In this document: one piece after another, positions 36,066 through 47,178 of the stretch
How the letters are laid out: every line of letters starts with the position of its first letter
Numbering within the stretch: position 1 is the first letter of the stretch
Source: Gammaproteobacteria bacterium
Lineage (GTDB): Bacteria > Pseudomonadota > Gammaproteobacteria > Burkholderiales > Burkholderiaceae_C
DNA length: 64,000 nt
Direction: 5' to 3'
Assembly: GCA_018828125.1 (NCBI GenBank)
Contig: JAHJWB010000017.1
Coordinates: forward strand, 186,001 to 250,000
Notes under the pieces: generated by a model
What the model saw: the letters and a program-made list of their open reading frames with translations, nothing else
The model's database searches: none
What the model was told of the DNA's origin: nothing
Position numbers and translations under genes: made by a program

Positions 36066-36917
36066 TCAAGCCGCTTGGCGCGTGATGCGCCAGCCAGTGC
36101 GTTGCAGCGCCAGCGACAACGCGTCGGCCAGCGAAGCTTTGGTGCTGATGCCCTGCAAATCAATGCCCAGATGCACGATGGTCTGAGCGATCTGTGGGCG
36201 TATGCCACTGATGATGCAGTCCGCCCCCATGAGTCGAATGGCTGTCACGGTCTTGAGCAAATGCTGTGCAACCAGTGTGTCCACAGTAGGGACCCCTGTG
36301 ATATCGATTATGGCAAGCTCTGATCCGGTTTCCACGATCTTTTGTAGCAGTGTCTCCATCACGATTTGCGTGCGGTTGCTGTCCAGCGTGCCGATCATGG
36401 GTACGGCCAATACACCTTCCCACAGTTTCACCACGGGCGTGGACAACTCGAGCAACTCTTCCTGCTGGCGGCTGATGATTTCTTCTCGTGCGAGCTGGAA
36501 CGTGGTGGCCGTGTACTGAGCCATTCCATCCACTAGTTTGGTCAAGCTCCAGAACGCTGCGGCGAGTTGCTCGCTGCTGTCCCCCCTCAGCCTTTTTTGC
36601 AGTGCTGACAGCAATGGTTTCTTCAGAGCCAGCACGAAAACACTTGTTTCGCCGGCGGTCAGGCCTTGAGCTGCGCGCGAACGCGACAAAGAAGATAAGA
36701 CATCCTGAAGCGGCGCCCACTTGGAGTCCGTCACAGCTTCAAGGCTAGCTCCGTCCTTTAGGCCCTGCGCCAGCGACGCAACGATTTGGGCGGCTTCCGC
36801 CGGGGCTGACTTCGACAAGCTCGCAGTGGCCTTGCCCTCATTCAGCCATTCCTGGATAAAAGCTTCGCTCTGGTCGCCTGTGAGCGCGTCAAGGATCTGA
36901 TGGTTCAAGCTGGTCAT
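36066..36917 (-). CDS. RsbR-like stressosome sensor protein
   Basis: A 283-residue protein with a helical N-terminal RsbRD-type domain (about 1-155) and a C-terminal STAS domain (about 165-280). Both phosphorylatable threonines known from RsbR are present: Thr214 in ITGVPTVDTLVAQHL (Thr171 equivalent) and Thr246 in GIRPQIAQTIVHLGID (Thr205 equivalent). The N-terminal domain is the likely signal receiver, and the sequence does not show a cofactor. The ATG ending at 36917 is preferred to the TTG at 36953, though neither has a clear ribosome-binding site. It is the first gene of a six-gene operon. Confidence 0.93.
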   Translation of the reverse strand: MTSLNHQILDALTGDQSEAFIQEWLNEGKATASLSKSAPAEAAQIVASLAQGLKDGASLEAVTDSKWAPLQDVLSSLSRSRAAQGLTAGETSVFVLALKKPLLSALQKRLRGDSSEQLAAAFWSLTKLVDGMAQYTATTFQLAREEIISRQQEELLELSTPVVKLWEGVLAVPMIGTLDSNRTQIVMETLLQKIVETGSELAIIDITGVPTVDTLVAQHLLKTVTAIRLMGADCIISGIRPQIAQTIVHLGIDLQGISTKASLADALSLALQRTGWRITRQAA

Positions 36918-37138
36918 TGTGAATTCTGCGAAAGAGTGAAGTCGAGTCTCCAAGCGAGATGCCTGAGTTCGACGCCCATTGTAGAAGCGTATGCCAAGCT
37001 CAACGGCTGCAAAAAGCGGCTGTCAGCCAGCCAGGCCCGGCAACGCATGATCTATAGAGCGCAACGCGTGTACTTCAGAGACGGGCGCACCTAGGTGACA
37101 TGGCCACTGAGAACGCGCAGTTGCATGGCGCGGCCGCA

Positions 37139-39826
37139 CTACCAATCCTCCTTCACAGCCATCACCGCATCACGCCCCGCTGCCGCCCGCCCCGCCAGCC
37201 AGGCGGTCACCGTGCCTGACATCACAACCGCCACACACAGCGCAAGCAGCCTCCCACCAGGTACGTTCAGGTCCATCGTCCAGTGAAAACTCTGCGGATT
37301 GACCACGTGCACCAGCACTACCGACACGGCCAGCCCTAGCAGGACACCCGCCGCGGCGCCCACGGCCGTCCACGCAGCGCCTTCGCCTGCCACCACGGCC
37401 AAAATCTGGCGCCGCGTGAGGCCCAGGTGGGCGAGCAGGCCGAACTCTTTGCGGCGCGCCAATACCTGCGCGCTGAAGCTGGCGGCCACGCCGAACAGGC
37501 CGATGCCGATGGCGACGGCCTGCAGCCAGTAGGTGACGGCAAAGCTGCGGTCGAAGATGCGCAGCGAGCGTTCGCGGATGGCGCCGGAGGAGGCGAATTC
37601 CACAAGCGCGTTATCGATGCTGCTGCCGCCACCGCTGACACCTTTCGATTCGCTGCCTGATCGGCCCGCCTGTGCAGCCGCCAGTGCGCGTATCGATGCC
37701 TGCAGTGCGCCGATGTCTGCGCCCTCGCTGGGCCACAGCGCCAGGTCGCTGGTGCGGGCGTCGTCGGTCAGGCGCAGCCACACGGCGCGGTCCATCACCA
37801 CGGCGCCGGACTGGCGGGCGTAGTCGCGCCAAATGCCTGCTATGTAAAAGATAGCTGGCGGCGTTTGTCCATCAAGCGCTAGAGGGCTAAAAGACTTAGA
37901 AAGTGCGGGCCACTCCATGCCGGGGCGCAGGTTGTACAGGTCTACCACCGCCTCGCTGATGTACACGCCGGTGCGGCCTGCGGGCACGGGCAGCGCGTTG
38001 CCCACAAGGGGCAGCGCCTGCGCCGGGTCGTCGCCCAGGGGGCGGCTCAGCACCATCAGGGCGGGCAGGGTGGGGGACAGTTGCAGCGGGCTGGCGCGCA
38101 GGGCCTGCACCCGGTCCAGGCCCGGCAGTTGGCCAACGGCTTCGGCAAAACCAGCAGGCAGCAATGCGGCGTCGGTGCCGCCCGCGTTGAGGGCAGATCG
38201 CACATACAGGGGGGATGGCAGCACCGCGTCCAGCCACTGGGTGACGGATCCGCGAAAGCTCGACACCATTACCGTCAACGCCACCGCCAGACTGAGGCTT
38301 GCCACCAAGCCGCCCACCGCAATGGCCGCGCTGCCGCGCATGCGGCGCGCGCGCTCCAGCGCCAGCAGTGGCAGAGCATGGCGTGCCGCCAGCGGTTGCA
38401 GCCATGCCAGCAGCCTGGCCATGGCCCACGGCAGCAAGGCGATGCCGCCCACCAGCAGCAGGCCGATGGCGACATAGGCCGCCAGGGGAATGCCCCACAC
38501 CGGTGGCACCAGGGTCAGCAGTGCACCGCACACCACCAGTGCGATGCCCACCATGCCGTTGTCGGCCTGGCTGGCAGCGGTGCCCAGGCCCTTCAAGGTC
38601 TGCGCGGGGGGCAGGGTCTGTGCGGCACGTGCGGGCCACCACCCGCCCACCAGAGCTGCGGCCACACCGAGTGCGCCGTACACCAGCGCCGCCGGTGCGC
38701 TCCACTGCAACGCGGGCTGTACCCCTGCAAAGTAGCCACCGCCCAGGTCACCCCCCAGTAACTGCAACGCGGTGGCCGCCAAGGCAGTGCCCAGCGCTAC
38801 GCCCAATGTGCTGCCCAGCAGGCCGAGCGCCGCCGATTCGGCCAGCACCAGGGCCAGCCGCTGCCGTGGCGTGGCGCCCAGCACTGCCAGCAGCGCAAAC
38901 TGCGGCCCGCGCTGCGCCACGCTGAGCGCGAGCACCGAGAACACCAAAAACGCACCCGTGAACAGCGCCACCAGCGCCAGCACCGTCAGGTTCACCCGGT
39001 AGGCGCGCGACAGGTTGCTGATGCGCTGCGCTGCGTCGCCTGGCAGCGCCAGCACCCCATTGGCGGGCCAGCCGGGTTGTGCGCGCAAGGTTTGCTCCCA
39101 CGCAGTGCGGTCGATGCCGGGCTGCAGTTGCACGTCGACCCCACTGAGCTGGCCCGCGCGGCCAAACAGGTCTTGCGCGGCGCCAATGTCCATCACCGCC
39201 AGCGGTGCGCCACCCGCCGTCACGGTGCCCGCCACCCGCACCGAAATCGGCGCCTGCAGGCCCACCTGCAGCGTCAGCTGCGGCAACTGCTGCGGTTGGA
39301 TGGGGGCCGCGGTCGACAGGCCCAGCGCCTGCAGCGCTGCGGTGTTGAGAAACACCGTGGCCGGTGCGAACAGGGCGAAGCGGTCTGCCGTGTCCCAGGG
39401 CCGGGGCATCAGGGCGGGGGCCATGGTGGGCAGCAGCAATGCATCGGCTCCCAGCACGCGCAGGCTGGTGCGCTGGGGCGGCGAGGCAACGGTGGGCGGT
39501 GCGCCAGCGGTGCTGTTGGCTGGCTGCGCCACTGCCGCCAACTCCAGCAAGGGGCTGGCGTGCTTCACCTGCGGGTCGGTTGCCAGGCGCTCGTACAGCG
39601 CCTCGGGCAGATGCCCTTGCATGGCGCGCACCTCCAGGTCGGGCTGCCCGTTGACGGCGCGCACCGCCTGCGAGAACTCGTCCAGCGCCGACGCGTTGAT
39701 CACATGCACCGCAAACGCCAGCGCCACCCCCAGCATCACGGCCGCCACCGCCGCCGCACTGCGCCAGGGGTGGTGGCGCAGGTCTTGCCAGGAGAAGGTG
39801 CGAAGCAGCGCGAGCATGGCCTGCAT
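37139..39826 (-). CDS. FtsX-like ABC transporter permease (MacB/LolC type, large)
   Basis: An 895-residue membrane protein with two FtsX domains: an N-terminal helix (about 24-46), a large periplasmic domain, three helices (about 285-385), further helices near 430-520, a second periplasmic domain and three C-terminal helices (about 760-880). This layout fits large permeases that move lipids or lipoproteins without crossing the membrane. Its ATPase is most likely 40427-41077, with which hsp20 now intervenes. A 20-residue segment (about residues 645-665, SPLALDGQTPPAIFY) is encoded by a copy of the dispersed repeat. Confidence 0.88.
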   Translation of the reverse strand: MQAMLALLRTFSWQDLRHHPWRSAAAVAAVMLGVALAFAVHVINASALDEFSQAVRAVNGQPDLEVRAMQGHLPEALYERLATDPQVKHASPLLELAAVAQPANSTAGAPPTVASPPQRTSLRVLGADALLLPTMAPALMPRPWDTADRFALFAPATVFLNTAALQALGLSTAAPIQPQQLPQLTLQVGLQAPISVRVAGTVTAGGAPLAVMDIGAAQDLFGRAGQLSGVDVQLQPGIDRTAWEQTLRAQPGWPANGVLALPGDAAQRISNLSRAYRVNLTVLALVALFTGAFLVFSVLALSVAQRGPQFALLAVLGATPRQRLALVLAESAALGLLGSTLGVALGTALAATALQLLGGDLGGGYFAGVQPALQWSAPAALVYGALGVAAALVGGWWPARAAQTLPPAQTLKGLGTAASQADNGMVGIALVVCGALLTLVPPVWGIPLAAYVAIGLLLVGGIALLPWAMARLLAWLQPLAARHALPLLALERARRMRGSAAIAVGGLVASLSLAVALTVMVSSFRGSVTQWLDAVLPSPLYVRSALNAGGTDAALLPAGFAEAVGQLPGLDRVQALRASPLQLSPTLPALMVLSRPLGDDPAQALPLVGNALPVPAGRTGVYISEAVVDLYNLRPGMEWPALSKSFSPLALDGQTPPAIFYIAGIWRDYARQSGAVVMDRAVWLRLTDDARTSDLALWPSEGADIGALQASIRALAAAQAGRSGSESKGVSGGGSSIDNALVEFASSGAIRERSLRIFDRSFAVTYWLQAVAIGIGLFGVAASFSAQVLARRKEFGLLAHLGLTRRQILAVVAGEGAAWTAVGAAAGVLLGLAVSVVLVHVVNPQSFHWTMDLNVPGGRLLALCVAVVMSGTVTAWLAGRAAAGRDAVMAVKEDW
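37846..37892. repeat. dispersed palindromic repeat inside the FtsX-like permease gene
   Basis: AAAAGATAGCTGGCGGCGTTTG, five bases, then CAAGCGCTAGAGGGC. The core stem GCGTTTG/CAAGCGC has one mismatch. The copy is read through in frame on the minus strand as SPLALDGQTPPAIFY. Its orientation and frame relative to the gene match the copies in mutL and the DUF455 gene. The listed span is over 20 bases and is described by its parts: GATAGCTG, GCGTTTG and CAAGCGCTAGAGGGC. Confidence 0.65.
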
Positions 39827-39887
39827 TGTGGCCGCAGGTGCGTGGCGCTCGGTGTTTGAGGCAGATCAACCTTGCATCGCGGCCCCC

Positions 39888-39916
39888 TTGAACGGGAGCG
39901 GGACCGTTCTTATCTT
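39888..39916 (+). promoter_or_regulatory. promoter of hsp20
   Basis: TTGAAC (39888-39893) and TATCTT (39911-39916) are 17 bases apart, a good vegetative promoter. The -35 is embedded in CCCCCTTGAA, which also resembles the sigma-32 -35 box (CCCTTGAA), but no CCCCAT-type -10 follows at the expected distance. Transcription would start near 39923, about 50 bases before the hsp20 start. Confidence 0.5.
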
Positions 39917-39974
39917 TGATTCACGAGCCTGCTTGGGCCCGGTTGTTCAACCTCTTATTTATCGGAGCATGATC

Positions 39975-40403
39975 ATGAACACTCTCGTATCGCGCGGCAG
40001 TCTGTTTGATGACTTCTTCAAGGACATTGCGCCAGGCTTTTATGTGCGCCCGCTGCATGGCGACAACCTGCCCACGCCCAGCCAGATCAAGGTGGATGTG
40101 AAGGAAACCGAGGGCGGCTACACGGTGCAGGCCGAGGTGCCGGGTGTGGCCAAGGAGGACATCCATGTTTCGCTGGAAGGCAATGTGGTCAGTCTGCGCG
40201 CCGAGGTCCGCCAGCACGACGAAAAGCATGAGGGCGAGAAGCGGCTGCGCAGCGAGCGCTACTACGGTGCCGTGGCCCGCAGCTTTCAGCTGCCTGTCGA
40301 TGTGGACGCGGCGCAGGCCAAAGCCAAATACGACAACGGGGTGCTGACGCTGAACCTGCCCAAGAAGGTGAACAAGGCGGCTCAGCGGTTGAACATCGAA
40401 TGA
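39975..40403 (+). CDS. Hsp20/alpha-crystallin small heat-shock protein
   Basis: A 142-residue ATP-independent holdase chaperone. The alpha-crystallin domain (about 38-130) has VQAEVPGVAKEDIHVSLEG and the closing A-x-x-x-NGVLTLNLPK motif; the C terminus is short and lacks a clear I-x-I tail. CGGAG 7 bases upstream selects the ATG at 39975; the ATG at 39969 is too close. The gene is opposite in direction to both flanking ABC genes and sits between an ATPase gene and its probable permease gene. Confidence 0.93.
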   Translation: MNTLVSRGSLFDDFFKDIAPGFYVRPLHGDNLPTPSQIKVDVKETEGGYTVQAEVPGVAKEDIHVSLEGNVVSLRAEVRQHDEKHEGEKRLRSERYYGAVARSFQLPVDVDAAQAKAKYDNGVLTLNLPKKVNKAAQRLNIE

Positions 40404-40426
40404 AATACCGCGAAAGCTGAGCGCCG

Positions 40427-41073
<647 letters not shown>

Positions 41074-41077
<4 letters not shown>

Positions 41078-42078
41078 GGGGTGCGCTGCTCTAGCCGCTG
41101 CAGCACGGCTTGCACCAGAATGGCGATGGCGTGGGGCTGGTCGCAGGCGATGGTGTGGCGTTGCGGCATGCTGCGCAGCCAGGTGATCTGGCGTTTGGCC
41201 AGCTGGCGCGTGGCGGCAATGGCGCGTTCGCGCAGAAAAGCCATGTTCAGCGGTGTGCCCACAGGGCGGCTGGCCTGGAAGTCCAGCTCTTCCCATGCCT
41301 GGCGGTAGCCCACGCAGCGCATGGAGGGCAGGTCGGGGTGCAGGTCGCCGCGCGCGCGCAGGGCCGTCACTTCGTCGATGAAGCCCCCGGCCAACATGGC
41401 GTCAAAGCGCTGGGCGATGCGCTCGTGCAGCCAGGCCCGGTCATTGGGTTCTAAGGAAAAAAGGGCGCTAGCGCTTTCTGGTATTGCGCTGTTAGCTCCT
41501 TTTTTTGTAGTGTGAAAGCTCGACAGGGGCTGGCCTGAGACATGCCACACCTCCAGCGCCCGCTGAATGCGTTGGCTGTCACCCGGTGCGAGGCGGGCAG
41601 CCGTTGCCGGGTCTACCAAGGCCAGTTCAGCATGCAGCGCGGGCCAGCCCTTCTCGGCGGCCTGCGCTTCCAGCTTCGCACGCACATCGGGGTCGGCGGC
41701 GGGCATGTCGTCAATGCCGTCGAACAGCGCCTTGAAGTACAGCATGGTGCCGCCTACCAGCAGTGGCAGCGCGCCGCGTGCGCGGATTTCGGCCATCAGC
41801 CGGGTGGCGTCCTGCACAAACTCGGCCGCGCTGTAGGCCTGCAGAGGGCCGCGGATGTCGATGAGGTGGTGTGGCACGGCGGCCCGTTCGTCCGTCGTGG
41901 GCTTGGCGGTGCCGATGTCCATGCCGCGGTACACCAGGGCCGAATCCACGCTGATGATCTCGACCGGCAAACCCTGCTTGGCCAGCACGGCAGCAAGGGC
42001 CAGGGCCCCAGCGGTTTTACCAGACGCCGTAGGGCCCGCCAAGGCGATGGCGGGAAGGGGGGCTTCAGGCGTGCTCAC
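41074..42078 (-). CDS. miaA: tRNA dimethylallyltransferase
   Basis: A 334-residue enzyme that adds dimethylallyl to A37 of tRNAs reading UNN codons. The P-loop is [16 protein letters not shown]; further motifs are [27 protein letters not shown] and [11 protein letters not shown]. It starts with GTG at 42078, overlapping the MFS gene end. Residues about 191-210 ([18 protein letters not shown]) replace the short linker normally found before [11 protein letters not shown] and are encoded by a copy of the dispersed repeat, so the protein is slightly longer than usual (about 310-320). The motifs suggest the enzyme still works. Confidence 0.95.
41449..41508. repeat. dispersed palindromic repeat inside miaA
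   Basis: The minus strand reads AGGAGCTAACAGCGC, nine bases, then AAAGCGCTAGCGCC, matching the family core. The arms GGAAAAAAGG and CCTTTTTTT extend the hairpin. It is translated as [16 protein letters not shown]. Relative to the gene it lies in the opposite orientation to the other intragenic copies. Confidence 0.6.
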
Positions 42079-43306
42079 GGGGCGCTCCGAACTTTTGCAC
42101 CAGCGTCCACGAGATCACGGCCAGCACCACCGACCAGAACCAGATGCCATGGACCAGCGGCCATACCGTGCCATCCAGCCGCATGCCCAGCCAGCCGCCA
42201 ATGGCAAACGCGGCCAGCATCATCATGAAACCGTTGAGGGCTGACGCCACCCCCGCCGCCTTGGGGAAGGGTCCCACGGCACCGCTTTGCCCGCACGGCT
42301 GATGAATACCGTGCGCCACCATGAACAGGTAAAACGGCAGGATCAACGCCCACGGGTTGTGCCAACCCATCCCCGCCACCAGCGCCATCAGCGTGCCACC
42401 GCTCACGCTCAACGCGCCGGCAATGGCCACCGTGCGCTGCAGCCCATACCGCACCAGCAAGCTGCGGCACAAAAAGGTGCCTGCAAAATAGGCCGCGCAG
42501 GCCGACGCCATGACCCAGCCGTACATGGTGCGTGTCAGCCCCAGCACGTCGATGAAAACAAACGACGACGCCGCCAGAAACGTGAACAGCCCGCCATAGG
42601 TGGCCGTGGTCTGCAGCGAAAACGCCCAGAAGGTGGGGCTGCGCAGCACGTGTTTCCATGTGGCGAAAAGCGCCTGTGGTTGCAGGGCCTTCGGGTTGCG
42701 CTGGGCCAGCGTCTCGGGCATGCGCAGGGCGACCAAGGCCAGCGTAATCACGGCGTACACGGTCAGCGCCATCAGCGCCGCGCGCCAGCCCAGCCATTCG
42801 CTCAGCAGCCCGCCCATCGGCGCGCAGATGCACGCCACGATGCCAAGCCCCGTGAGCGCCTTGGACATGGCACGTGCGCCTTCCAGCGGTGTGTACAGGT
42901 CGCGCACGATGGCGCGGGCGCACATCACCACGGCGCCCATGGCAGCCCCCTGGGCAATGCGCCACACGATCAGCAAACCCATGGTGGGTGCCAGTGCGCT
43001 ACCGATCGAGGCCACGGTGTAAATGCCCAGTCCCGCCAGCAAGATGGGGCGGCGGCCAAACCGGTCTGACAGGGGCCCCCACACCATCTGCGAACAGCCG
43101 AACGCCAGCAGCAGGCCGCTGAGTGTGAGCTGCGCCGCCGACATGGGCGCGCCCAGGCTGCGCGTGAGGGCTGGCAGCGCGGGCAGGTACAGGTCGGTGG
43201 TGACGGGCTGGATGCTGAGCAGCAAGGCCAGCACCAGGATGGCCAGGCCTGGGTTGATAGAGACGGGGGTGGCCGCAGACACGGCAGTGGCGGAGGGGGC
43301 AGACAT
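42065..43306 (-). CDS. MFS drug exporter of the Bcr/CflA family
   Basis: A 413-residue inner-membrane protein with twelve predicted helices. Family motifs are the loop 2-3 segment [16 protein letters not shown] and the N-terminal [20 protein letters not shown] with the TDLYLPA sequence of Bcr/CflA drug:H+ antiporters. Likely substrates are drugs such as bicyclomycin or chloramphenicol, or metabolites such as cysteine; this cannot be set here. It precedes miaA with an overlap of 14 bases. Inverted AGACA/TGTCT sites overlap its start codon, suggesting repression by a TetR-type protein. Confidence 0.9.
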   Translation of the reverse strand: MSAPSATAVSAATPVSINPGLAILVLALLLSIQPVTTDLYLPALPALTRSLGAPMSAAQLTLSGLLLAFGCSQMVWGPLSDRFGRRPILLAGLGIYTVASIGSALAPTMGLLIVWRIAQGAAMGAVVMCARAIVRDLYTPLEGARAMSKALTGLGIVACICAPMGGLLSEWLGWRAALMALTVYAVITLALVALRMPETLAQRNPKALQPQALFATWKHVLRSPTFWAFSLQTTATYGGLFTFLAASSFVFIDVLGLTRTMYGWVMASACAAYFAGTFLCRSLLVRYGLQRTVAIAGALSVSGGTLMALVAGMGWHNPWALILPFYLFMVAHGIHQPCGQSGAVGPFPKAAGVASALNGFMMMLAAFAIGGWLGMRLDGTVWPLVHGIWFWSVVLAVISWTLVQKFGAPREHA

Positions 43307-43329
43307 ATCTGTCTGAGCGTACCAGACAG
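43301..43329. promoter_or_regulatory. candidate TetR-type operator at the MFS gene start
   Basis: AGACA (43301), TGTCT (43310) and AGACA (43324) make two overlapping inverted repeats: AGACA-TATC-TGTCT, and CTGTCTG-N7-CAGACAG (43309-43315 with 43323-43329). The first covers the start codon (43304-43306). No regulator gene is adjacent, so the binding protein would be encoded elsewhere. Confidence 0.5.
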
Positions 43330-43383
43330 GGATATACGCGGCTCAGCCCTGCGCCAGTGCCCTTGGCACGGTCGGGCCGAGGA

Positions 43384-44217
43384 CTACCTCAGCTTGAACA
43401 GCGACGCCATCGCTTGCCGATACGCCGGCTGCCCCACCGAATTGGTGTTGTGGTGCGACCCGCCTTCGACCAGTACAAACTGCTTGGGCTCCTGCGCGGC
43501 CTCGTACAGCTGGCGGCCGAGGGTGGGGCGGATGAGGCTGTCTTCGCTGCCATGCACCACCAGCAGGGGCGAGCCGATATCGGCCACCTTGCGGACAGAT
43601 TCAAACCGCTGGGTGATCAGGCCCGACACCGGCAGCCAGCCCCACTTGAAGGTGCTCACCACGTCGGCAATGCTGGTGAACGTGCCTTCCACAATGGTCC
43701 CTTGTTCGTCGGTCACCTGGCGGGCCAGGTCGATGGCAATGGCGCCACCCAGCGAATGGCCAAAGATATAACGCGGTTTGCCGGGTTGTTGCTGGGCCAG
43801 CCAGTCCCACGCAGCGCGGGCGTCTTCGCCAGCGCTCACCTCGGACGGCAGACCGGCGCTGCTCTGCCCAAAGCCGCGGTAGTCAATGGCCAGCACCGAA
43901 AACCCCAGTTCTTGCATGCGCCGGATGCGGCCGGATGAGCCCGCCACGTTCCACCGCGCACCATGCAGGTATAGCAGCACCGGGGCGTCGGCGCGCTCCT
44001 GGGGCATCCACAGGCCATGCAGGCGTTCGGCTTTGCTGGAGCTTTCGGACTGGAAGTCGATCCACACGTCCTGCATGTCGGCGGTGGACTGGGCACCGTC
44101 CCAACTGCGGTCACTGGGCTGAAAGATCCACTCGCGTTGTTTGGCGTCGAGGGTGGCGCAGCCAGCGGTTACGGCAACCGCCAAGACCAAGGAGATCAAG
44201 AGGGACGTGCGTTTCAT
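43384..44217 (-). CDS. alpha/beta-hydrolase lipoprotein
   Basis: A 277-residue protein with a lipoprotein signal (lipobox VTAGC, Cys20), so it is lipid-anchored in the cell envelope. The alpha/beta-hydrolase fold shows the oxyanion segment LYLHGARWNV, nucleophile Ser in FGHSLGGAIAID, acid Asp in HGSEDSLI and catalytic His in EGGSHHN. It resembles the BEM46/YfhR-like serine hydrolases; the substrate is unknown. It stands alone between gdhA and the MFS gene, on the same strand as both. Confidence 0.88.
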   Translation of the reverse strand: MKRTSLLISLVLAVAVTAGCATLDAKQREWIFQPSDRSWDGAQSTADMQDVWIDFQSESSSKAERLHGLWMPQERADAPVLLYLHGARWNVAGSSGRIRRMQELGFSVLAIDYRGFGQSSAGLPSEVSAGEDARAAWDWLAQQQPGKPRYIFGHSLGGAIAIDLARQVTDEQGTIVEGTFTSIADVVSTFKWGWLPVSGLITQRFESVRKVADIGSPLLVVHGSEDSLIRPTLGRQLYEAAQEPKQFVLVEGGSHHNTNSVGQPAYRQAMASLFKLR

Positions 44218-44318
44218 GAGTGGGACAGACTCTGGTCGGTGTCAGAAAGTTCTGACAGGCAAGCAGAGTCCGTGCCCATTGTGTGAGCGCTGTGTAAAGA
44301 CGGGTTTGCCCCGGGTGC

Positions 44319-45677
<1,359 letters not shown>

Positions 45678-45917
45678 CTAATTCAATCAAGGGCGTGGGC
45701 AGGCAATGGCGCGCTGCAGCATCGAATTATGTCTAAAAGTCATACGTCTATGCCGATGTCTCTGCACAATGGTGGGGAATGCGGCACCTTGGTTGCTGCA
45801 TTTTGGTGCGTTTGATCAGGTCGCCGACATGAAGTTTCGATAGAAAAACGAGCGTCACGGCTTTGTCACAGGCTGCGCACACAGTTCGGCAGTTCTAAAC
45901 ACAACGAGGAGAAGAGC

Positions 45918-47081
45918 ATGCACATTTCTGGTGCGAAGTTGGGTGCGCTGGCCCTGGTGGCCACACTGGCTGCCTGCGGTGGCAATGATGACAACCCCTA
46001 TCCCACTTTGAGTGGTGACAAACCCCTGGTGATCGGCCACCGTGGCGCCAGCGGCTATCTGCCCGAACACACGCTGGAGAGCTACAAACGCGCCATCGAG
46101 CTGGGGGCCGACTTTGTCGAGCCCGACCTGGTGGCCACCAAGGATGGCGTACTCGTGGCCCGCCACGAGCCCAACATCACGAGCACCACCGATGTGTCTA
46201 CCCGCGCCGAATTTGCGGGCCGCAAGACCAAGAAGACGGTGGACGGCGTGCAGGAAGAGGGCTGGTTTGCCTCGGACTTCACCCTGGCCGAAATCAAGAC
46301 CCTGCGCGCCATTCAGCCCATGGCCGACCGCGACCAGTCGCACAACGGCAAGTACCAGATCCCCACCCTGGACGAAGTACTGGACCTGGCCAAGAGCGAG
46401 GGCACCAAGGCAGGCCGCACCGTGGGCGTGTACCCCGAGACCAAGCACCCCACCTACCACGTCAACCTGGGCCTGCAGTTGGAAGACCGTCTGCTGACCA
46501 CACTGGCCAAGTACGGCTACACCACCAAGACTTCGCCCGTCATCGTTCAGTCGTTCGAAGTGTCGAACCTGAAATACCTGCGCACCAAGACGCAGATCCG
46601 CCTGGTGCAACTGGTGGACGCCAACGATGTGAACCCCAATGGCAGCATGGACCTGACGGCCCCTTACGACAAACCCTACGACTTTGCCGTGGCCGGAGAC
46701 ACACGCACTTTTGCCAGCCTGCTCACGCCCGCAGGATTGAAAGAGGTCAAGACCTATGCCGACGGCATCGGCCCCTGGAAGCCGTACCTGATCCCCTCCA
46801 AGCAGGTGGACGCCAACAACGATGGCAAGGCCGACGACCTCAATGGCGACGGTGTGATCGACGACCGCGACCGTGTGATGATGGCCCCCACCAACGTCGT
46901 GAAGGACGCCCACGCAGCGGGCCTGATGGTCCACCCCTACACGTTCCGAAGCGAGCCAAAACGCCTGGCATCGAACTTCAAGGGCGACCCCAAGGCCGAG
47001 TACAAGCTCTTTTATGAGCTGGGCGTGGACGGCGTGTTCAGCGACTTCCCCGACACCGCCAAGGCCGCGCGCGACAATTGA
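45918..47081 (+). CDS. glycerophosphodiester phosphodiesterase, lipoprotein, with an EF-hand-like insert
   Basis: A 387-residue GlpQ-type enzyme that releases sn-glycerol 3-phosphate from glycerophosphodiesters. The signal ends in the lipobox LAAC (Cys20), so it is lipid-anchored. Catalytic motifs are [13 protein letters not shown] (His41), [12 protein letters not shown] (Glu68, Asp70) and ARHEPN (His83). At about 297-318 it carries DANNDGKAD followed by NGDGVIDD, two Asp/Asn-rich loops of EF-hand or dockerin type that could bind calcium. AGGAGAAGAGC precedes the ATG. It is closed by the terminator at 47104-47127. Confidence 0.92.
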   Translation: MHISGAKLGALALVATLAACGGNDDNPYPTLSGDKPLVIGHRGASGYLPEHTLESYKRAIELGADFVEPDLVATKDGVLVARHEPNITSTTDVSTRAEFAGRKTKKTVDGVQEEGWFASDFTLAEIKTLRAIQPMADRDQSHNGKYQIPTLDEVLDLAKSEGTKAGRTVGVYPETKHPTYHVNLGLQLEDRLLTTLAKYGYTTKTSPVIVQSFEVSNLKYLRTKTQIRLVQLVDANDVNPNGSMDLTAPYDKPYDFAVAGDTRTFASLLTPAGLKEVKTYADGIGPWKPYLIPSKQVDANNDGKADDLNGDGVIDDRDRVMMAPTNVVKDAHAAGLMVHPYTFRSEPKRLASNFKGDPKAEYKLFYELGVDGVFSDFPDTAKAARDN

Positions 47082-47103
47082 CGCAACCGCCCCCAGCAGA
47101 GTC

Positions 47104-47127
47104 AAAAGCCCGCAGCTGCGGGCTTTT
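47104..47127. terminator. palindromic terminator after the glycerophosphodiesterase gene
   Basis: AAAAGCCCGC and GCGGGCTTTT form a 10-bp stem around AGCT, with T on the plus strand and T (from the A-run) on the minus strand. It lies 23 bases after the stop and between two convergent genes, so it probably serves both. Confidence 0.88.
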
Positions 47128-47139
47128 TCAATGGGCGAT

Positions 47140-47169
47140 CAACTCAACTCAACTCAACTCAACTCAACT
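47140..47169. repeat. pentanucleotide tandem repeat (CAACT) x6
   Basis: Six perfect copies of CAACT followed by a partial CA. It lies between the terminator and the end of the APH-like kinase gene (stop at 47179). Tandem arrays of this kind change copy number by slippage. Confidence 0.9.
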
Positions 47170-47178
47170 CACTTAGCG

